64,000 bases of DNA, taken from the NCBI GenBank assembly GCA_964035795.1, contig OZ038322.1, positions 22,340,359-22,404,358 on the forward strand, given 5' to 3'. The stretch is from Pterobdella sp. o SKG-2022 (Eukaryota > Annelida > Clitellata > Hirudinida > Piscicolidae). The position numbers and the translations under genes are program-made. Below are positions 14,101 through 27,478 of this stretch, piece after piece; position 1 is the stretch's first letter; every line of letters begins with the position of its first letter. Under the pieces are notes generated by a model. The model made no database searches. It was given only the letters and a program-made list of their open reading frames with translations, and was not told the origin of the DNA.

Positions 14101-15150
14101 TCAGACCATCCTTCCCATCCAAACCAGTTGCAAACCGCAATACTCCTTTCATCTCACTGTCTTGACCGTAACGTTCCTAAAATGCTTGAACTTTGGAGCG
14201 ACATTTTTTCATCTTTGTCTTTGACTGATCATAATAGGCTTTCAGTTCTACTCTCATCTTTGGCAGCGGATAGCGCTGCGGTACTTTCTCACAATGGCCA
14301 CCGATTTGCGATGAAACATTCTTCCTCTTCACTCAACTATTACTTTCAACAAAAAGAATTTCTAGAGGGGGTGACTCAGATGAGGGCTATTAAACAATTC
14401 CTTAACATTCCTGTGGAAGAATTGCTTGAGTCAATAAAAGAGTTGTCAAATGAACTTCTTTCTAGTCACTTAGTGAGAAGTAGTTTGCATTGCCAGTCAT
14501 CTTCGTTAGATGCCAATTTGAAAGCACTTTCGAATCTTTTTTGCAATGTTTCAGTTCCCAAAGAACAAGGCACAATATTTCTCGAAAAAGCTCAAAAACC
14601 AACGTATGTGAACACACACATCGAAGCTCCTTTTCAAGTTAATTATTTAGCCCGTTCTTTCCTCACTGTACCTTTCTCTCATTCTGATTATCCCTACCTC
14701 CGCATTCTCTCTCCTCTCCTTTCTTCAAAATTTTTACATAAGCAAATCAGAGAAAAAGGTGGTGCTTACGGTGGTGGTTCTGTAGCTACACCAAACGCCC
14801 TACAATTTTTTTCATACAGAGACCCCAACACATCAAACACATTAGAAGCTTTTTCGAATTCAGTCAATTGGGTTTGTGAAAGTTCTTTTAACGATGATGA
14901 CCTAAACGAAGCCAAATTATCGGTCTTTTCGCAAATCGATAAACCAACTCCCCCTGGAAGCAAAGGTCTCCGAAACTTCTTGCATGGAATCACAGAAGAT
15001 GAGTGGTCTCTATATAGGCAGCGTCTTTTGGCTGCCTCTAAAGATGACGTGGTGCGTGTGGCAGGGCAGTACTTGAAGGGGTCTTGCAGCAACACCCTTA
15101 TTGGTCCTCCAACCTCATCCGATTATTGGAACCACAAGAACAAACTGTAA
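11110..15150 (+). CDS. PITRM1: Presequence protease, mitochondrial (PITRM1/PreP, M16C metallopeptidase)
   Basis: Zinc peptidase of the mitochondrial matrix that degrades cleaved presequences and other free peptides. Seven exons: 11110-12039, 12099-12199, 12325-12429, 12693-12824, 13192-13264, 13455-13664, 13756-15150, giving 981 residues, close to human PITRM1 length. The N-terminus is basic and amphipathic (MYKACKKLNQIKIFKRAAH), as expected for a matrix import signal. The inverted zinc motif HxxEH is seen as SPHILEHVSLCG, followed by the family block KYPVRDPFFKM. C-terminal family blocks include REKGGAYGGG and SYRDPNT. The start is the first ATG of the open frame. An AATAAA lies at 15206-15211. 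All splice phases agree and no frame break is seen, so the gene looks functional. Confidence 0.97.
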
Positions 15151-15205
15151 GGTTGTTTCGGAGAACTGTATAACAATAGATTTTTATACGTAATTTTGTG
15201 CCGAA

Positions 15206-15211
15206 AATAAA
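15206..15211 (+). terminator. Polyadenylation signal of PITRM1
   Basis: Canonical AATAAA 55 bp after the PITRM1 stop codon. Confidence 0.6.
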
Positions 15212-17363
15212 ATATTGTTGACTACTATAGAAGTATAAAAGTTTTTGAAAAGTTTAGTCCATAATTTAATGTTGCAGCTAATTGATTTATCTCAAATTTT
15301 TCAAAAAATTTAAACGCTTTTAACCATTTATTGCCTAAAAACAAAGTTATCACTAAATGTCAAGAATATTATTTTGAGTAAAAACCTTCGATAATGCTTG
15401 AAGTCGAAATCTAAGATTATTATAACGATTGAGAGTGGCTTCAAAAGTGCTCGTCAAAATTTTTCATAGAAGAGAAATCGGTCGTGAAAACTATGTTGTA
15501 TAACGATGTAGTGACATTTATTTTAATCGCTCGTTACTCTTTGATCTTTACTCACTATCCTTTCCGGCGTTAATTTTCTTGATAGCCTATTTAACTGTTT
15601 TTCTGGAGTTATTTGATCTAACTCAAAAATAAACGTTTGGAACGTCTAGCGTAATCTTTTGTATATAAAATAATACATGCTACAGTAGCGGAAATACTGA
15701 AGCAATAAGCAGACTTATAAGGACGTTAGAGAAAATTGAATAAACACCAAAACTGATGTAATTTTGCTGTTTGTGTGAACAAACAAAATGTAATGCCAAT
15801 GCGGTTTTTATTCACTTTTCAATGGGTAATTGTCGATATTTGTAGGATAAAAGTTAATTTACAAAACAAACTAAGAAAAATAACTCGTAACCTGAACAAA
15901 GTCAAATGTGCAATTGTTGAATTAAGAATGAAATTTGAATTCAAACGAAATTTCAAAATGAATAGAATGCAATATCAAATGAACGATAGGAAATGAAGCC
16001 ATCAGTAGAGAATTGTCAGTAGATTTTGTTCTATTTTTGACGCAAAACCATTACAATAGTTATTTAATCACTTTCCATTGTTAAGATTGATGGAAACTTT
16101 TAGTTGAGGCTTTATCTTTATGATAGCAAAAATTTGAAGCATTTTAAAACAAAAATTAAATATTTTCAAATTCAATATTCAAATAAAAACACTTTTTGCA
16201 GTTTATTTTATACCCGAAGCTTTTCTTTAAATTTAATGTAATTTCAATCAGATTATGATAGAAATATCAAGTTTCAACTAAAGTTATCATCGATATATGG
16301 TTTTTTATTATAAAGACTTTCATTCATAATAATATTGATAATTCAAAGTTAAAGAAGCAAAAATTAAAATTTTTCTTTATAAGCAAATCTAAAGCATCTT
16401 CAATTCACAAAGATGATATTGATCTGTTTCAACAATTAAGCTTCAATTTAAGCTAATTCACTACATGCTACTTTGAGTTATGACAAGAACTTGTATGTAA
16501 CATTTTTCAAATATACATTTCAAAAATCAATGTTAAAACCTTGTATTATTGGTTGAATATTTATTCGTTTTTTAATGAAAGTTTCAAAACAAAAAGTCAA
16601 CAAAAACAATAAAAAATTTTATTTTTAATACAAATTTTTGAAAATTGTTATTTGAAAGTATATTAAAAAATAAAACGATACTTATTTGCTCATCGAATAA
16701 AAAGAAGAAAGCAAAATTGAATAAACGATTTCACACTCAGGTCGTACTAGTGAACAATAGTGGCATTAGCGTCTCCTCACATTGTTTTTGCTTATTGAAA
16801 GAAAAAACATTATGCTCAAAATAGAGTATAAAGCTGAATAATTGAACTGGAAACCAAGAAATTTTTTCACACCGTCTTCATCTTTTCATTATTAACAACA
16901 TCATTAGCTTCATTCACAAATACTCAAAGAAAATTCATTTGACAAAATGGACTCATTGAATGGTAAAAGGTTTTCATAAAATTCCATTTCACTTATATTG
17001 TGAGTTACAAGCCGTGAGAAGTGTGAATTGTTTTTATAAAAATATTTACGTGCTCATATTACTGTGTATTATGAGAATGTTTTTCATCCCAAAAATTTTG
17101 AAATTTATAATTATTTGGGATAAGTTTTGATTTTCACAAGATAATATTTTCGGATAACTGATAATTTCCTGCTAATGCTCAAAAATTTTTGTGCAATTAA
17201 AAAAATCTACCACAAAAGCTTGAGCAGCGCTCAACTACCCAAAATACATCGCCATTTGCAAACTTTATATTCAACATTTTGCTTCAATTTTCTTGAACGT
17301 CAATTCCCTCTCGTACTAAATGACTATAATTTTCGTCATTAAAATTATGAATCTCATTGATAT
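15212..17363. other. Intergenic, no recognised gene
   Basis: Gap between PITRM1 and the convergent NK2 gene. Only short, Asn/Lys-rich open frames such as 15775-15996, with no family resemblance. No repeat end or RNA gene seen. Confidence 0.5.
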
Positions 17364-18762
17364 TTATTCATTGTCACTCTCAATTGCCCTCCAACTATTA
17401 TCCATATTTCTAACGGAAACAATAGAGTTTGGAGGAGAATTTGAGGGTATTTGTACAGGTTCTTTTCCACCATTGGGTTTAATATTTTCATTTCTGTGAA
17501 GAAATTTTATTTTTTCATTGTTTTCTTTGGTGATATTTTGCTGCAATTTTGCTTGCTGGAATTCTTTCATCTCATCTTGCGATTTGCTTGAATTTTGGTT
17601 GAAAGCAACAAGCTTGTGGGCAAATTTATGTGCGCCATTATTCAAATTTTCTGAAAAATTTCTTTTTGAAAAAGTGTAAATTTCTGAGTTTTGTTGATAA
17701 TTTTGCTGCTGATTCTGGTAATGCTTGTGTCGTTTCAAATAATAGCTTTTCTCCTTGTTTTTACGCTTATCTTTTTCAGCTTTTTTCGTTTTGTAACGGT
17801 GATTTTGGAACCAAATCTTCACCTTTAAAATTAAAAATCTCTTTAGATGATAAACTTTAATAAAAAATTTCCAAAATTTTTATTTATTTTTTTTATAAGC
17901 AATGAAATCAGAACATTGGTTTCAACCAATACCTTTTAATCTCAATGTGTAAGTACTGATAAGTTTTTAAATACTCTCTCAACCATGTTGAACTATTGAA
18001 CAAAAACACACAAAATCAACAAACATGAACGACTCTACACACTTGGGTGGGGCTGAGGCCTATGAAAGATGACACTTCATTTCTCTCTGATGAAGACAAA
18101 TACTTCTGACGTCTGAATATTTTTTGCAGTTGTTGGATCTGGGATTGGTTGAAAAGAATTCTTCGTTTCTTGAAAGGGTATGGTTGAGATTGCAGGTGCT
18201 GATATAAATGTATGTGTGGAAGAAAGTTGATTGATGGATGGTTGAGAGATAAAAAGTAAAGCCGTTGATAATAAGGGTGTATTGAAGGAGAATGGACAGG
18301 GTTATGAATGAAATCAGTTGAAGTAGGTTGTAATATTGACTTGCAAAACTGAATGTTGTGTTTGAGTTGGTGGGACAGTTGAAATGGCGCAGTCGATTTC
18401 TGATGGGTCTCTTGGGGGAATGTCTTATTGCCAGTTTGAGCATCGAATACATGTTTTTGAAAACTTTCTGTTATAAAAACATTTGGTTCTTTGTATGTTT
18501 TCTCTAAAAATTCTTTTTCAAATTTGCAGTTTGGTTGGCCTTTTGCGAAATGTTTTTTTAAAAGATCTCCATCAAAAACGTCTCTTATTGCGCCAGTCTT
18601 AACGCATTCATCATGTATTATCGTTTGGGATATTTTTATTAAGTCATCGTACAACCTCTGATGGGTTTTCTGCAAATCTTGACTTTTAAAATTATTAGAT
18701 AAAGTTGCATCAATCGATTCTTTCAGTATTTCATTCATCATGAAGGATTTCTTTGCCGCCAT
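17364..18762 (-). CDS. NK2-class homeobox gene (Nkx2-like), divergent
   Basis: Homeodomain transcription factor on the minus strand. Exon 1 is 18762-18043, exon 2 is 17822-17364; the intron (220 bp) is phase 0 and falls between homeodomain residues 44 and 45, before VKIWFQNHRYK, giving 392 residues. The homeodomain runs KKRRILFNQSQIQQLQ through LSSSERNEVSSFIGLSPTQ and VKIWFQNHRYKTKKAEKDK. Tyr54 (NHRYK) is the diagnostic residue of the NK2 class and sets its DNA preference. The rest is unconserved: no NK2-specific domain is visible after the homeodomain, whose C-terminal tail is Gln/Asn/Lys-rich. An SFMMNEILKE segment near the start may be a relic of the repressor TN/EH1 motif, which is inference. 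Start ATG at 18762. Nkx2.1 versus Nkx2.2 type cannot be decided. Confidence 0.88.
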
Positions 18763-18934
18763 TATGTTCTGGCTGGGTGCTGTTGAAGGAGAAGGGTGTA
18801 TATTTAAGAAGATTCAATGCTCGAAACTCTATTAAATATTTTCATCAAATGCTGAAGTACGATAAATTCATTTTTATCGTTTATTTTCAGGCATACAAAC
18901 GCATTGAGCAATAATAATCTTGAAGTTATTTAAG

Positions 18935-21060
<2,126 letters not shown>

Positions 21061-21061
21061 G

Positions 21062-21189
21062 AAAAAGAGGCTATATTTTGATACTTTTTTTATTCAACAA
21101 AAATTTGCGACAAATTCAACTGTTGACAAAGTTGGATTTGTCGAAAATTTTAGTTGAATAAAAAAAGTATCAAAAGATAGCCTCTTTTT
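21062..21189. mobile_element. MITE/foldback element, family B (GAGGCTAT arms, TTTGTCG core)
   Basis: Inverted repeat of about 128 bp with arms near 58 bp: the left end AAAAAGAGGCTATATTTTGA matches the reverse complement of the right end, and the centre contains GACAAATTCAAC opposite GTTGGATTTGTC. It ends about 30 bp beyond the HAT1 stop codon and contains TTTATT, so on the minus strand it may supply an AATAAA polyadenylation signal to HAT1 (inference). Confidence 0.75.
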
Positions 21190-21220
21190 GTTAAGATATC
21201 CTATTAATATTTATACTGCA

Positions 21221-24200
21221 TCAGTCAACCAGGGCAGGCAGACATAAATTTTTGGAATCATCACGCAGCTTATCAACCACAAGTTGATACTGTTGTAACA
21301 GTTCTTCAAACTGTTGATCAAGCAGCTGAAGGCGTTGCTGAGTGCTGTGGTGGTTCATAGCCACTGACAACTCACTGGGCTTCAGTCTGCCACTAAGTCT
21401 TTCGAAGTGACGACTGTTTTTCTGATTTGAAAGATTTTAATTACTTTTTATAATAATACTGATAATATGAATTATATAATATAAATTTATAAGAGCGGTT
21501 TAAAAAATACAGACGCACCAAAAAGACTTTTCACCCAAGAGTAAAAGCAAATAAGAATATTTTAAACACCAATTTTCCTAAGATTATCGACAAAGCACTA
21601 TAAACACCTGTAAGGGAATATTCAATCTTCTCACGACCCTCCTACGGAAGGCTTTGAAGCCTGCTGGGTAGTGAGCATCATCTTGTTTGAGACTGAAAAG
21701 ATACAGAATTTCATGCACCCTGTGAGCCTGTTTCTGTGGCATAGGTTTTGGTGGCTTGGAAGGTGAAGCAACAATGAAGCGATTGAAAATGTAATCAAAT
21801 GATGATCTCAATGAATTTTAGTTTATATTTTATCCCCCAAAAGTAAACTAAAATTTTTCAAAAACACCATATGTAATTTATAATGAAAACATCAAATGTA
21901 TGAGATTGATAACCAAAAGCTATAATTTTCGTTAAGTTTAGCCTTATCATAAGACATTAGGTCAAATTTGATGTTTTTTGTTGTTAATTCTTGAAATCTT
22001 CTGTTGATTGTTGATAAAATGCTTTAAAAGTTGCAATGTGTTAAAATTAAAATTAAAAGCGAACCTTGCTTAATTTTAACTTCGTCTTTATTTCCTCTAA
22101 AAGTTTTTCAGTGAAATTATCTGAAAATTGATTGAAATATTTAACAATTCAAGCATTACTAGTTTATGAGAAAAAAAATTCCGCAACTTATCGTTTCATA
22201 TCGAAAATTCTCACAAAAAAATGAACAGACCAAAAAAGGTTTCAAATTTTAACTTATCAACTTAGCGAAGCAGTAATAGAAATGAATGGAGACCTGGGAA
22301 TGAAGTGACTAATTTGAGGGAGTTGCAGCAGTCAACATAATCTCTCATCCGTTGAAAGTCTTCACTTGGTTCTTCCACTGTAATAATAATAGTTAATGAA
22401 ATAATATGTATGTTAAATGGCGTCAACGATCGCTTCAAACCATTTCAATTAAACCCTCTACTTTAAGAAGTGCTTTGAAAAGTGAAGCAAACTGACACAA
22501 TTATTTAAAAGAAACTTAAGTTATCTAATAAAAAGATATTTTCACCAGCAATATCGAGTATTTTGGACTCCTTTTGAGTCCATTTGTAAAAGACTTGCAA
22601 CAGCACTGAGCCATGGCCTCTGCCCTGATATGGAGGCAGTACCAGCACCTGACTGTTGATGGGTGATCTTCTATGTGAAGTACTATGTAAAAAAACTAAG
22701 GATTCAAATGCTGGATAATGTAATTTTAATAAAGGTAACGTTCATTGTTTTAAATTTTATTTGAATAAAAAATAACCGTTATGCTGTAAATTATATTTTT
22801 ATAGTTTAAAAATTACAAAATACAAGCAAGATAGATATCATCATCATCATCACCATAAACGTTTTGCGTCCGTTTCCATGCTAGCATGGGTTGGACACAA
22901 TAAAAATTAACTAACCTATTAGGAATGAATTTTACAATATAATTCTTAGCAAAAGCTTTAAATGAAAATTTTATGAAAAATTTGCTCGAAACTTGTCTTC
23001 AAGTAGCACATTATAATCAGATTGATACTATTAGATAGATATTACTATCGAACACAAGAGTGTAACCTGATGCGAGGCCTGATGAGATCAGGATAGGCAT
23101 AATAATTGTAGATGCTCATGTATCCCACAAATGAATGAGCTTTGCCTTTGTCTGTTTCATATACCTCATGGCTTGTGGGACATTGATGATGCATTTTTAG
23201 AAACTTAAATAATTTTTTTGAAATTGAAAGATTTCCAGTTTTTAGCCTACATTGATAAAAATAAAATTATCATTTTGAAAAAACTCCTAAATACAACAAT
23301 AAAAAACAAAAAATTATCATTCAACTATAGAAAATTTTTCATCAACAAATGAGGCTAACAACAACAGCATGCAACCCCCTTGAACTCACAGCAGGAAGTA
23401 ATGCCATTTATGATCATCGAGGTCGATAAAAGATGCAGCATCAATGTAGAAGAGAAGGAGAATTTGCATACGCTTATGCCACTCTTTGAAGTCATTTGTA
23501 GCCTCCTCCACATGGTAAACTTCATAGGTTTTATCTGTGTTTGTGTCTGTTGGTGAAATACAAAGTTAGTAATAGGAATTATTGAAAATTTGCGTGAAAA
23601 CAGCCATACAAACAACACCACAATGTATTACCAGGGTCTTTTAATGTATATGAATGTAAGAAAGATCCAAAAGGTTGGAATGAGTGATCAGAAGGTCTGT
23701 TGGAGAACTTTTTCTCATCTGTTGTGTACCCTCCCATCATTTTGTCCCCTAATAATGCCACCACATCATCTGGCTGGAATCATTGATACATATTTGTCAA
23801 AATAGATTTGATTGTGAATAGATTGAATTATGATGGAAGTCAATTATATAGATTGACATATATCTGTATATTTACTGATATTCACACTAGTTGCAGTGAA
23901 CAGCCCTTAGTCTACTGTTGGAATTACACATGTCATGATTTTTGGAATAAACGAATAGATTTGGGACCTAATTTTTATAAGACTGCCAACACTTACTAAA
24001 AGCTAGCTTAAAAACATAAAAATTAAAGATCTGTCATTTGCCTTTTGATGCCAACCAAGATGACCCATAGAGCCAAATGACAACAATACTAGGATATAAG
24101 TCTACTTTAAAAGAAAAACAGTCTATAACTACAAACAATAAATTTGATGCAGCTTAAATAAGGTCCAAAGTAAACAAGTACGAATAATTTATGAAATGCC

Positions 24201-25161
24201 CCTTTTGTGTAGTTCAAAGATCCACAACTCAGAGCATAGTCTAGAGTTTTTTCTGAATGCCAATGATTTGCTTAATTTCAATGCTTTCATATGTAGATTA
24301 AATTCAATATTAAGCTGATAATAAAATATACTATGCTTTTCAGCATAGCCATCAAACAACGAAAAATTTATGAAGGTTGATGAGCTTTAGGAATAATTTT
24401 TATTAATTTTAAGTTTTCCAGAAATAATATTTGAACATAGCATTAGATGGAATGAAGCTACATAATAATGTTATGATGTGAATTTTCATAATTGTGCAAA
24501 TAACAATGTGTCTGGTAAATTGAATTTTTCAACAACAAAGCAAAAAAATGATCTGCCAAAAATTAGATTTTTTGAGATGAGATTTTGAGAAAAATAATTT
24601 AGATTTGACAAATAGAAACCAAAGAAATTTGAAAGAATATCATACCAACCTCGATTTCTCCATTTAGTTTAGCTTGCAACTTAGCCTTATACTGCATGGT
24701 GATGTATGTCATCAAATCACATGCACTTATATTCACTGTCACTTGCAAATCCTTGTATCCAAAGATTGACTCTCTATTAGAAGATAGATTATTTAATTGG
24801 AATGGGCATAATTAATATTATTATCAAATTTAAGTTGGAAACTGTGAACTATTATAGTTGAAAATTACTTTAAAAAAAAGAGATAAAAAATTAAACTTGA
24901 TACAGACTTATTGTAATTTCAAAAGACCAATTCAATTTTATACAAACTAACGCATTTCCAAAAATTTGGTGACACATGTCGGGTTTGAATTCAACTTCTT
25001 CGCCATCTTTTTTTACTAATATGAATAATAGTAATTAATTATAATTATAGTATAATGAATAAAAACGATACGTTGAATATACCTAGTTTGAATGTGAGAG
25101 CTTCGTTAGCATCACATTTATAACTCTCCATTTCATTATTAGCAAAAATATTTTCGGCCAT
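21221..25161 (-). CDS. HAT1: Histone acetyltransferase type B catalytic subunit (HAT1)
   Basis: GNAT-family enzyme that acetylates newly made histone H4 (K5, K12) with its RBBP partner before chromatin assembly. Eleven minus-strand exons: 25161-25083, 25015-24952, 24773-24650, 23773-23632, 23546-23390, 23171-23067, 22670-22546, 22377-22294, 22120-22065, 21733-21608 and 21421-21221, all phase-compatible, giving about 420 residues (human 419). N-terminal landmarks are SYKCDANEALTFKL and MCHQIFGN; mid-protein SFQPFGSFLHSYTL and FIDLDDHKWHYF; the acetyl-CoA loop is QGRGHGS within VLVLPPYQGRGHGSVLL; the C-terminus is helical and Gln/Leu-rich. Exon 10 could instead start at 21754 (7 residues more, both acceptors in frame). 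Its start codon faces FANCD2 across 193 bp. Confidence 0.95.
21880..22000. mobile_element. Partial relative of the 57957-58089 inverted-repeat element
   Basis: Lies in a HAT1 intron. It shares the stretch CTATAATTTTCGTTAAG and TTTAGCCTTATCAT with the reverse complement of the element at 57957-58089, and ends near TTTGATGTTTTTTGTT, matching one arm of that element. Confidence 0.5.
22836..22903 (+). repeat. Dispersed element: (ATC)n + CGTTTTGCGTCC + palindrome CCATGCTAGCATGG
   Basis: An ATC microsatellite runs into CATAAACGTTTTGCGTCCG, then the perfect 14-bp palindrome CCATGCTAGCATGG and GTTGGACA. A second copy lies in reverse orientation at 31757-31804. It sits in an intron of HAT1. From memory, very similar (ATC)n-CGTCCGTTTTCCATGCTAGCATGGGTTGGAC strings are abundant in cephalopod sequence; I could not check this. 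Confidence 0.65.
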
Positions 25162-25354
25162 GACGAATATGGTGAAAATATTATTAAATTATCAGATTCT
25201 TAAGCCCGCTAAAACCTAATGCAAAAGTTAATTCGATAAAAATTTATAAACAAAGTTGTATTTTAAAATATGATCATTTGTTTTTCATGTTTTAATTCAT
25301 ATGAAAAATTCATTTTTTTATTTTTATAGATTTATTTTTAGTGAACTCATTTAG
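25162..25354. promoter_or_regulatory. Probable bidirectional promoter of HAT1 and FANCD2
   Basis: Only 193 bp separate the HAT1 start codon (minus strand) from the FANCD2 start codon (plus strand), so both 5' UTRs and both core promoters must fit here unless 5' UTR introns exist. The stretch is very AT-rich, without a clear TATA box at a suitable distance. Coregulation of these two S-phase genes is plausible but inferred from spacing only. Confidence 0.6.
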
Positions 25355-27446
25355 ATGGCGCCTAGTACGAAAAAGAGGAAAACTAAAGTTTCTATGAAAG
25401 AAAATGGTTTGTAAATTAAATGTAATTACATCTTTAAACAAATTTTTAGTGGTTTGCTGATTCGAAATTCATTTTTTTGTAATTTTGTAAAACAGATGAA
25501 ATCACAGAGTTTGAGAACTTATTAGTTGAAATAGGAGTTGAATTTCAAGAAATTGAAAATGGAATACAACTTTGTAAGTGACAAAATTTCATGATATGGG
25601 TTTCATATGTATCTTTTTAACAGCAAATGATGTGGTTACGATACAAGAAAAGTTGTCAAAAGCTTTCAAGATACATATTGACCAAGATTTAGTAAGTTTA
25701 CTGATAATATTTTTCAATATTGTAGCTTTTATGAAATCATTTTCGGCCCCTATAGCTCAATGGTTGAGCATTAGACTAATTATCTAAAGTTACCGGGTTC
25801 AATCCCGCGTGGGCCGACAATTAGAACCTGTTCCACAGTGTGTTTTCGCTACATTAAATTTGTAGCAAGCGGTTTGATCTATAAGGAAAAGCGCTTTATA
25901 AATACCGCATTACATTACATTAAGATATTAAAAGGTTATTTTAATAACTAAATAATTTTCTATAAATAAACTATATTAAAATATTAATTTTAACATTTTG
26001 AAAATTCTTTATAAGCTTGTCCAAGAAGCAGAACTTTTTTTCAAAAAAGAATTTGAAAATGATGATAAATTGACTCTATATCTTTCTCCAGTCTTGCTTT
26101 CCAAGTTTCATGGTACAAACACGTTAGTATGATAGCCTATTAAACACTGATATGAATGTACAGTTTTTATCAATATTATCATTAGTTTTAGTAAAGTCAT
26201 ATGAATTTTATCACCAGTTTTGCAGTATGATTTAAATTTGATTTTCATCAAGTATTTTGAGCAATTTTTTTTTTATTTTCTAGTAATTTAAGTAACCAAA
26301 AAAGGTATATATATTTAATTAGACATTCAGATTAACCATCTCGCTATTCAACCTCTAATATCTATGATAAATAAGTTGATAAATCATAATCAGGTCAGCC
26401 ATGAATGATTCATTTGTGAGAGTTCTTCTATGCATTCCTCAAATCCAGGTTTCATAATATAGATATATAATCATTTTTTAGAGACATCTCAATGTAGTTA
26501 TAATTAATATTCAACAATTTAGCTTAATAAATGTACTAAAATTTCTTCATAAATAATTTTTTTATAGTTTAATTAGGTTAATTTTTTAAAATATCACATA
26601 CAGAAACCATTGATAAATTCAATGCTTGAGAAACTCACCCAATTGGACAACAAACAGTTGGTGTATCAAACTTTTGCCATAAATTAAATTTTGCAAATTG
26701 GCATATTGGCTTATCGTTTAACAAGTACTCATAAAAACAGGAGCCATGGTACATCAATGCTACTATTGAAACAATTGTGTTGGCTCCCTTCATTGATTGA
26801 TGCAGAGGTAATGATAATAATAATAATAATAATATAAAGAATGCCTAACTCCAAGACGATGAACGATGATGATGATATAGAAATTTAATGAAAGTGAAAT
26901 AACATCAAAATTTTTCCATAAAATTATTATTTCTTTTCGTTCTTACTCGAGCATGGCTTGAACATTAAGAATAAATAAACTGAAAATAATCACATCATCA
27001 ATAGCTGTTAGCAGAGCACTATTCGAAACTAATGGTGCAAGTATCAAAGGAGTTATCATCATGTATGTTATCATATCTGCCCTGTATCTTCCCCGAACCC
27101 TGTCCTCTTTCCCTCAAAAACACCCTTGTGTTAGTGCTTATTCTTAAACACGTTATAAATAGTCTATTGGCCAATTGCACCAAGGACATGTACAGTAGTT
27201 TAATGCTTAAGAATATATTTCATTTCACTACAGAGGTATGCTAGAAACACACATGAGCACAGCTTTAATAGATTGCTTGGACTCCATTGATTCACCCACT
27301 GATTCTCTTGATAAAGTGGGTTGTAGATAATTATATGAACATTAATAAACTGGCAGTTTTCGATTGAGTGATAAATATTTGAACTAAATAGATAGGGGAG
27401 AGAATCATAGATTGATTGATAGATAGATAGATAGATAGATAACTAT

Positions 27447-27478
<32 letters not shown>

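Noticed and set aside
21584..21811. A separate small gene on the minus strand
   Set aside because: It is HAT1 exon 10 read into flanking intron; the QAHRVHEILYL block belongs to HAT1.
25744..25817. A functional tRNA-Ile(AAT) gene
   Set aside because: The cloverleaf is plausible, but the tRNA-like part continues into a body and ATTAC tail that recur at 63130, so it is a SINE head.
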